From Eubacterium sp. (GTDB lineage Bacteria > Bacillota > Clostridia > Lachnospirales > Lachnospiraceae): 18,993 bases of DNA. Positions 15,233-18,993 of this stretch are shown here, in pieces. The position numbers and the translations under genes are program-made. The DNA is taken from the NCBI GenBank assembly GCA_021442545.1, contig JABUSX010000249.1, positions 1-18,993 on the forward strand. Reading direction: 5' to 3'. Positions within the stretch are counted from its first letter, which is position 1. Each line of letters opens with the position of its first letter. A model generated the notes under the pieces. That model made no database searches. It worked only from the letters and a program-made list of their open reading frames with translations, and was not told the DNA's origin.

Positions 15233-15291
15233 ATATGCTCCCTTCATGATCAGCAGTGTTTGTTTCACTGTCTCTCATAAAGGGAGCATAT
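15233..15291. repeat. Long imperfect hairpin between convergent genes
   Basis: Outer arms ATATGCTCCCTT (15233-15244) and AAGGGAGCATAT (15280-15291) are perfect. Inner arms CAGTG and CACTG (15254-15258, 15266-15270) close a TTTGTTT loop. It lies between the alkylsulfatase stop (15150) and the symporter stop (15381). A T run starts only 13 bases later (15305-15310), so it may act as a two-way terminator or be a small structured element. Confidence 0.6.
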
Positions 15292-15323
15292 CCGTCCGAA
15301 GCGGTTTTTTCTGCGGTCTGACC

Positions 15324-15374
15324 GGAACTTTTTATCTGAAAAAATCCGTTGAATAATTCAGACGCGAAAGTTCC
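15324..15374 (-). terminator. Hairpin behind the symporter gene
   Basis: GGAACTTT (15324-15331) pairs with AAAGTTCC (15367-15374), with inner arms TCTGAA (15335-15340) and TTCAGA (15357-15362). It lies seven bases past the symporter stop. There is no T run after the stem on the minus strand, so terminator activity is uncertain. Confidence 0.45.
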
Positions 15375-15380
15375 TTCTGT

Positions 15381-17030
15381 TTATTGAGGCTCAACGTTTT
15401 TCATACGCTGGTATGTCTCTTCATCCAGCAGGTTTTCCTGTCTGGCAATGATCAATGAAGAAGCCACCTCACGGACATTGTTGCTCATAGCCAGGAACAG
15501 TTCCAGCAAAGCATTGATTCCCAGAACAATGCAGATGATTTTTAAAGATACACCCATCTGCCCCATAAGCATGGTCAATGCCAGCATGGCGGATCCCGGT
15601 GTAATGGCGGAACCGATCGAGAGGATTATGACCATAAACGCAATGGTTACAAAATCCTTCCCCAGGATCTCGATGCCGCAAAGCTGCGTCAGAAACAGTC
15701 CCACAATGGTCATATAGAGACAGTTTCCGTCCAGATTCGCAATGGCACCGAAAGGAATGGTAAAGCGGTATACCTTCGGAGAGATCCCCAGCTTTTTATC
15801 GCAAAACTTCATGGTATCCTCCACTTTGCTGACACTGGATCCGTTCCAGAACACCTCGTACATATAAGGAACCATTTTTTTGACAAACGGGATCAGCCTG
15901 ACTTTTCCCCCTATGGCTACAGACATGAAACTCAGGAGGATCATCAGCATAAATCCGAAGACAACCAGAATGAAAATATGCAGGGTTATAAACATGGCCT
16001 TAAATCCAAACATGAAGATCATGAGGGATGTGACAAAAAACACCGCCGAAGGAATCATGAAAGTCACAATGTCCACCATGGTGCTGAAGAATTTGTGCAG
16101 TGCTTCCGCCGCATTACGGAGGATACTGGATTCTTTACTGGCCTTCGCCAGGGTGATGCCGCACAAAGATGCCACAACAAGCAGCTGCAGTGCATCAACA
16201 TTCAGGAAGGGAGAAATGACATTGTTGGGTACACTGCTGATAATGGTGTCCAGAATGCCCTTGGATTTTCCGCCGGTCTTCACCATGGAGCTCAATACTC
16301 CCGCGAACTCCGTAGACGGCTGAAAAAGCCAGAACAGGAAAACGCCTAATAAAACAGCCAGTATGGCAGATATGATAAATCCTGCAATTGTCTTCTTTCC
16401 GACCCGTTCCAGGTCTCTGAAAGAAGCAAACTTTGCCACGGCCGTCATAATGGAGAAAAACACAGCCGGTGCCGTAACCAGCTGCAGAAGATTCAAAAAC
16501 AGGGTCTGAACGGGAGTAAAAACATAATCCTCACAGGCTTTGACAGCCCCTTCCGGCAGCAAAAACATTACGATAGAAGAAAAAATCAGTGCAAAAACGA
16601 TGGCAAATAAAGTCCGGAAAGCAAAGAGCCTCTCCTTATTCCCCAGATGGATCTTTGTATAGTTGTATTCATCCCGATAGGAATGGGTAACCTTATCGGA
16701 ATGAGAAGTCTTGATCAGGTCCTTCATGGCCGACCGGCTCTGAGGGCTGAACTGCTCATTGGGAATATCCATCTGCCGGTTTTCCGCCGGAAGTGTCCGA
16801 CCTTTTGAGGACAGCTCAACGGTCACGGTCGTATACCATCGGCTGATCTTGATCTGAATATCCGCACCATCATCGGCATACTCGGCCATCAGGGCCAGTT
16901 CATGCCTGCAGGTTTCCAGATCTTCTTTCAGTTTGTTCTTGCTGTAATGATAGGAATTAAGCGTATTTTCTATGAAAAGAAGACCCTCATCAATCTTTTC
17001 ATTCGTGGCGGGGATAAGATATTTTTTCAT
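15381..17030 (-). CDS. DAACS/SLC1-type symporter with an unusual cytosolic N-terminal extension
   Basis: Membrane transporter of 549 residues; typical family members have about 400-430. Residues 1-132 are soluble and charged. They might be a degenerate GHKL-like ATPase fold, but the N-box Asn and DxG motifs are not present, so this is weak inference. From about 135 the Glt fold begins: HP1 region WNGSSVSKVED (about 395-405), NLDGN (432-436, for NMDGT of GltPh), HP2 region TPGSAMLALTMLMGQMG, and GINALLELFLAMSNNVRE in TM8. Against GltPh, Arg397 becomes L513, Asp390 N506, Asp394 E510 and Asp405 E521, while Asn401 is kept as N517. Loss of the Arg that binds the side-chain carboxylate argues against an acidic substrate. 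AGGAG precedes the ATG at 17030. It appears to be a single-gene unit with its own promoter. Confidence 0.9.
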   Translation of the reverse strand: MKKYLIPATNEKIDEGLLFIENTLNSYHYSKNKLKEDLETCRHELALMAEYADDGADIQIKISRWYTTVTVELSSKGRTLPAENRQMDIPNEQFSPQSRSAMKDLIKTSHSDKVTHSYRDEYNYTKIHLGNKERLFAFRTLFAIVFALIFSSIVMFLLPEGAVKACEDYVFTPVQTLFLNLLQLVTAPAVFFSIMTAVAKFASFRDLERVGKKTIAGFIISAILAVLLGVFLFWLFQPSTEFAGVLSSMVKTGGKSKGILDTIISSVPNNVISPFLNVDALQLLVVASLCGITLAKASKESSILRNAAEALHKFFSTMVDIVTFMIPSAVFFVTSLMIFMFGFKAMFITLHIFILVVFGFMLMILLSFMSVAIGGKVRLIPFVKKMVPYMYEVFWNGSSVSKVEDTMKFCDKKLGISPKVYRFTIPFGAIANLDGNCLYMTIVGLFLTQLCGIEILGKDFVTIAFMVIILSIGSAITPGSAMLALTMLMGQMGVSLKIICIVLGINALLELFLAMSNNVREVASSLIIARQENLLDEETYQRMKNVEPQ

Positions 17031-17057
17031 AAAATGCTCCTGCTTTTTAATACCGTC

Positions 17058-17086
17058 ATAGTCTCATTTTTCATGATCACTGTCAA
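17058..17086 (-). promoter_or_regulatory. Promoter of the symporter gene
   Basis: Perfect TTGACA (17086-17081), 17-base spacer, weak -10 GACTAT (17063-17058). It lies between the upstream terminator and the symporter ATG, so the gene is probably expressed on its own. A weak -10 with a perfect -35 suggests an activator may help. Confidence 0.6.
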
Positions 17087-17119
17087 TCGATCTGTCCCGT
17101 TTTCGGACCGGCATGAAAC

Positions 17120-17148
17120 AAAAAGGCCGCTTCCTTAAGAAGCAGCCT
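17120..17148 (-). terminator. Rho-independent terminator of the PH/zinc-ribbon operon
   Basis: Stem AGGCTGCTTC with GAAGCGGCCT on the minus strand (17148-17124, one mismatch), five-base loop, then a T run (17124-17120, continuing TTTTTGTTT). It lies 14 bases past the zinc-ribbon gene stop. Confidence 0.88.
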
Positions 17149-17161
17149 GTTATGCAGTCAT

Positions 17162-17917
17162 TTACAACCTGTTTTTATAAAGCTCGCCCAGATTTTTCAT
17201 AGCAGGGTATTTCCCCATTTTGGCATCTTCAATCGCCATGTACCATCCGTTGACGTCCTTAACATCCAATGTATACCTTCGCTGCGGTATTCCGTTATAA
17301 AGAAACTGCAGTACCTTATCGGAAGAAAAGAAGCTTTTTTTAGTAATGTTCAGTTCAAAAACTCTCTTTAGTTCAAATAACTGCGGATCAGCACCGTTAT
17401 TGAGAATCAGCCGTTCCTTTTTTAACTCCAGTTTCCCGATGGAAGTAACTTCTGTCTTGTACGAATAGCTGTTTATAATGTCGTTGATCCTTGCTATTCC
17501 TTTTTGGGCCTTCAGATTTGATATTTCCGAATCAAGAACCTGATTGAAATAATCTTCCGCCAGTTCGAAATTACCTTCGAAAGCATATTGTTCGGCTCGC
17601 TCCAGTAAGTTTTCGATATTTACTCCATTGATATTTATTGTGGCACCGTTGACCGTAACATTGCCTCTGACATTTATGTTGTAGTTCTGGATCGCTTCAT
17701 CCACTATGTATGCCGAGCCGCAATACGGACAAACTGCCGCCTTCTGCTCTCTGTCAACCTCAAGAGAAGATCCGCAGCTGGTGCACTTCGCTGCGACAAG
17801 TTTCCCGGAGGGTACTTCGGGAGCAAATGTAAATGTTGATTCGCCTAATCTTGCACCGCAATTAAAACAGAATCTGGATCCGTCAGGGAGCCGCACACCG
17901 CATGCAGAACAAAACAT
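17162..17917 (-). CDS. Double zinc-ribbon protein with TPR-like middle and GRAM/PH-like C-terminus
   Basis: Protein of 251 residues. Zinc ribbon one is C3/C6/C17/C20; zinc ribbon two is C45/C48/C63/C66 (CTSCGSSLEV...CPYCGSAYIV). A strand-rich piece of NV/NI repeats (NYNINVRGNVTVNGATININ, 78-97) leads to a helix pair (ENLLERAEQYAFEGNFELAEDYF) that resembles one TPR unit. The C-terminal part (about 155-235) alternates strands, including ERLIL and YTLDV, with a final helix, suggesting a GRAM or PH fold. No membrane helix or enzyme motif is seen. It lies 18 bases behind a PH-domain gene and is followed by a terminator, forming a two-gene operon. GGGAGTGA precedes the ATG at 17917. Function unknown; a sensor or adaptor role is inferred from the layout. 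Confidence 0.8.
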   Translation of the reverse strand: MFCSACGVRLPDGSRFCFNCGARLGESTFTFAPEVPSGKLVAAKCTSCGSSLEVDREQKAAVCPYCGSAYIVDEAIQNYNINVRGNVTVNGATININGVNIENLLERAEQYAFEGNFELAEDYFNQVLDSEISNLKAQKGIARINDIINSYSYKTEVTSIGKLELKKERLILNNGADPQLFELKRVFELNITKKSFFSSDKVLQFLYNGIPQRRYTLDVKDVNGWYMAIEDAKMGKYPAMKNLGELYKNRL

Positions 17918-17935
17918 ATATTCACTCCCATTCTA

Positions 17936-18313
17936 TTACAATGTAAATCCACCGATCAGTCTGAGCAGCTTTGCTACATTTGTGTTTGTGGTAAATTCAA
18001 GGTGGATCGTGCCAAGCCCTGCAAAAACGATATCAACATCCGTATCGACATCCAGAACACCGGCCGTTTTTACGGAAAAAGCCTGGATCTTGCTGTACGG
18101 GAATGAGGAGAAATCTTTCTTCTTTCCTGTAATTCCCTGTACATCGACAACGATCATCCGTTTATTCGTAAAAATCATAAAATCACGTAAAGCCTGATAA
18201 CATGCGATCGTTTCTTCTCCGTCAATATAAAAAAGTCCCACAACACTGTCAAACGTGTTTACAGCGACTTCTTTCATTTTGAAGACCTGTGAATTGTTCG
18301 TAAAATTAATCAT
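17936..18313 (-). CDS. Small bacterial PH-domain protein
   Basis: Protein of 125 residues made almost entirely of one PH-like domain: alternating strands with DFMIFTNKRMIVVDVQGITGKK in the middle, SFPYSKIQAFSVKTAG, a DVDTDVDIVF strand and a final amphipathic helix (TNTNVAKLLRLIGG). This matches the bacterial PH family (often bPH, around 125 residues). No membrane helix is present, so it is cytosolic or peripheral. The start at 18313 is set by GGAGGAGGG just upstream; a longer frame from 18355 is rejected because it would place that site inside the gene. It is first in an operon with the zinc-ribbon gene. In other Firmicutes such proteins accompany membrane-stress genes, but the function is not known. 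Confidence 0.85.
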   Translation of the reverse strand: MINFTNNSQVFKMKEVAVNTFDSVVGLFYIDGEETIACYQALRDFMIFTNKRMIVVDVQGITGKKKDFSSFPYSKIQAFSVKTAGVLDVDTDVDIVFAGLGTIHLEFTTNTNVAKLLRLIGGFTL

Positions 18314-18342
18314 AAAACCCTCCTCCGGATTATTCATACAGA

Positions 18343-18365
18343 GTTTTGAAACCACATTTCAAAAC
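18343..18365 (-). promoter_or_regulatory. Perfect inverted repeat in the PH operon leader
   Basis: GTTTTGAAA and TTTCAAAAC, nine-base arms with a five-base centre, between the -10 box and the ribosome binding site of the PH gene. It could be a repressor site or an RNA hairpin in the 5' leader. Confidence 0.5.
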
Positions 18366-18384
18366 ACAAAACTGCTCCGAAGGT

Positions 18385-18393
18385 ATTATAACA
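18385..18393 (-). promoter_or_regulatory. Extended -10 promoter of the PH/zinc-ribbon operon
   Basis: TGTTATAAT on the minus strand, a full extended -10 match. It lies about 72 bases before the PH gene ATG. No clear -35 box is present, which extended -10 promoters can do without. Confidence 0.65.
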
Positions 18394-18405
18394 TTTTTTT
18401 ATGAT

Positions 18406-18576
18406 TTATTTCTCTCTCCGCCCGGAAAATGACAGGATCATTCTGATCAGTATGCAGATGCAGGCTGCATCCAGCATCACATTCTTTGCACCCTGCATAG
18501 GCGCCGATGCATCATTGGGGATAAAAAACGAACACAGGCACAGACGGAATCCCGGAAGCAGAATGAAAGTATGTAC
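18406..18576 (-). pseudogene. Possible relic ORF with a hydrophobic end, unrecognised
   Basis: A 56-codon open frame without a good start or ribosome binding site. It includes SFFIPNDASAPMQGAKN and a hydrophobic stretch (VMLDAACICILIRMILSF) before GRREK and a stop. It could be the leftover C-terminus of a small membrane protein. No family is recognised, and chance remains likely. This stretch otherwise holds nothing but the promoter for the PH operon. Confidence 0.2.
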
Positions 18577-18594
18577 TCAAACATGAGTACATAC
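18569..18594. promoter_or_regulatory. Orphan 26-bp operator-like inverted repeat
   Basis: GTATGTACTC and GAGTACATAC, perfect ten-base arms with a six-base centre. It has the size and symmetry of a TetR- or MarR-type operator, but no regulator gene is nearby. It lies between gene relics and may be left over from a deleted locus. It could also form a stem-loop. Confidence 0.5.
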
Positions 18595-18618
18595 CAAGCA
18601 TAAAAATACACGTTGTGT

Positions 18619-18765
18619 TCATTGCATTTCAATCATCAGCTTTGTACCAATTCCCTGCCCCCGGTACTCTTTATACAATGATATGGCAAAGAAAGGCGTA
18701 TCATTACCCATAATATCGTAATACTCATCCATTTCCAGCCGCAGCTTCACGTACGAATCCGGTCT
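18619..18765 (-). pseudogene. GNAT acetyltransferase fragment
   Basis: A 48-codon frame without start. It contains TPFFAISLYKEYRGQGIGTK, the strand-4/acetyl-CoA loop core of GNAT enzymes (Q/RxxGxG/A, here YRGQGIG), and stops shortly after. The regions before and after that core are missing. The frame continues directly, in phase, from the stop of the RlmD gene. It is interpreted as a relic left by a deletion. Confidence 0.7.
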
Positions 18766-18993
18766 TCAGTTGCTTAATAACGCAACCGTCTCAACATGGT
18801 CCGTAAAAGGAAACATATCCACGGGCTGTATTTTCAGCGCCTGATACCCTTTCTTTTTCAGGTATTTCAGATCGCGTGCCTGTGTCACGGGATCGCAGGA
18901 TACATACACAACTTTTTCGGGCTGCAGTTCCTCAAGTGCATCCAGAAATACTTCCGTGCTGCCCGCACGCGGCGGATCCATGAAGACCACATC
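18766..18993 (-). CDS. rlmD: 23S rRNA (uracil-5-)-methyltransferase RumA/RlmD family, 5' end outside window
   Basis: The last 75 codons of an SAM-dependent RNA methyltransferase. DVVFMDPPRAG holds the DPPR motif, YVSCDPVTQARDL contains the catalytic cysteine loop (SCxPxTxARD), and MFPFTDHVETVALL carries the C-terminal glutamate motif (DMFPxTxHxE). These enzymes methylate U1939 or U747 of 23S rRNA, or tRNA U54. Firmicutes have several paralogues (RlmCD type), so the exact target is not set. The protein ends five residues after the conserved end, which is normal for the family. The N-terminal TRAM domain lies beyond the window. Confidence 0.92.
   Translation of the reverse strand, partial: DVVFMDPPRAGSTEVFLDALEELQPEKVVYVSCDPVTQARDLKYLKKKGYQALKIQPVDMFPFTDHVETVALLSN

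Overview
The window looks like a chromosomal segment of a moderate-GC, low-complexity Bacillota genome, most likely class Clostridia and possibly Lachnospiraceae. This rests on strong AGGAGG-type ribosome binding sites, Gram-positive style Sec leaders, sigma-A-like promoters, and the gene families present (metF next to a cobalamin-type methionine synthase, DUF218 membrane proteins, YARHG proteins, zinc-ribbon/SPFH pairs). The family assignment is inference, because no rRNA or other marker is present. Most genes lie on the minus strand. The plus-strand genes are a toxin-antitoxin pair and an alkylsulfatase. No tRNA, rRNA, CRISPR array or intact insertion sequence was seen.

Layout from left to right. 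(1) 1-3848: a one-carbon/methionine block read leftwards, namely a DUF218 membrane protein, metF and a methionine synthase-type homocysteine methyltransferase cut by the window edge. (2) 3870-6990: a TFIIB-type zinc-ribbon membrane protein followed by an SPFH protein with five C-terminal zinc ribbons, four of them in an exact 87-bp periodicity. A tiny ORF with a strong ribosome binding site then leads into the DUF218 gene. This pair resembles the B. subtilis YdjG/YdjI type of membrane-stress module. (3) 7100-9263: two secreted proteins with near-identical leaders. One is a three-copy YARHG protein; the other has a calcium-loop-like motif and is followed by 43-bp tandem repeats that echo its own 3' end. 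(4) 9464-10128: an AT-rich DinJ/YafQ type II toxin-antitoxin operon with a clear promoter and an upstream inverted repeat.

(5) 10221-12635: a two-gene ABC exporter (ATPase, then permease) closed by a terminator. (6) 12636-13149: a gene-free stretch holding a decayed cysteine synthase 3' end. (7) 13150-15150: an exported SdsA1-type alkylsulfatase with all metal ligands conserved. (8) 15381-17030: a DAACS/SLC1 symporter with an unusual ~130-residue cytosolic N-terminal extension and altered substrate-site residues. (9) 17162-18313: a two-gene operon of a PH-like protein and a double zinc-ribbon protein. (10) 18314-18765: an eroded zone with an orphan operator-like palindrome and a GNAT acetyltransferase relic fused in frame behind the stop of an RlmD-type rRNA methyltransferase (18766-18993, partial).

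The themes that link neighbours are sulfur/methionine metabolism (metF, methionine synthase, alkylsulfatase, cysK relic) and envelope stress or surface remodelling (SPFH, zinc-ribbon, PH, YARHG and DUF218 proteins). No complete novel defence or mobile system is evident. The most original signals are the symporter with an N-terminal extension, the SPFH protein with a multi-ribbon tail, the small ORF with its start codon in a hairpin, and the 3'-end-derived tandem repeats.
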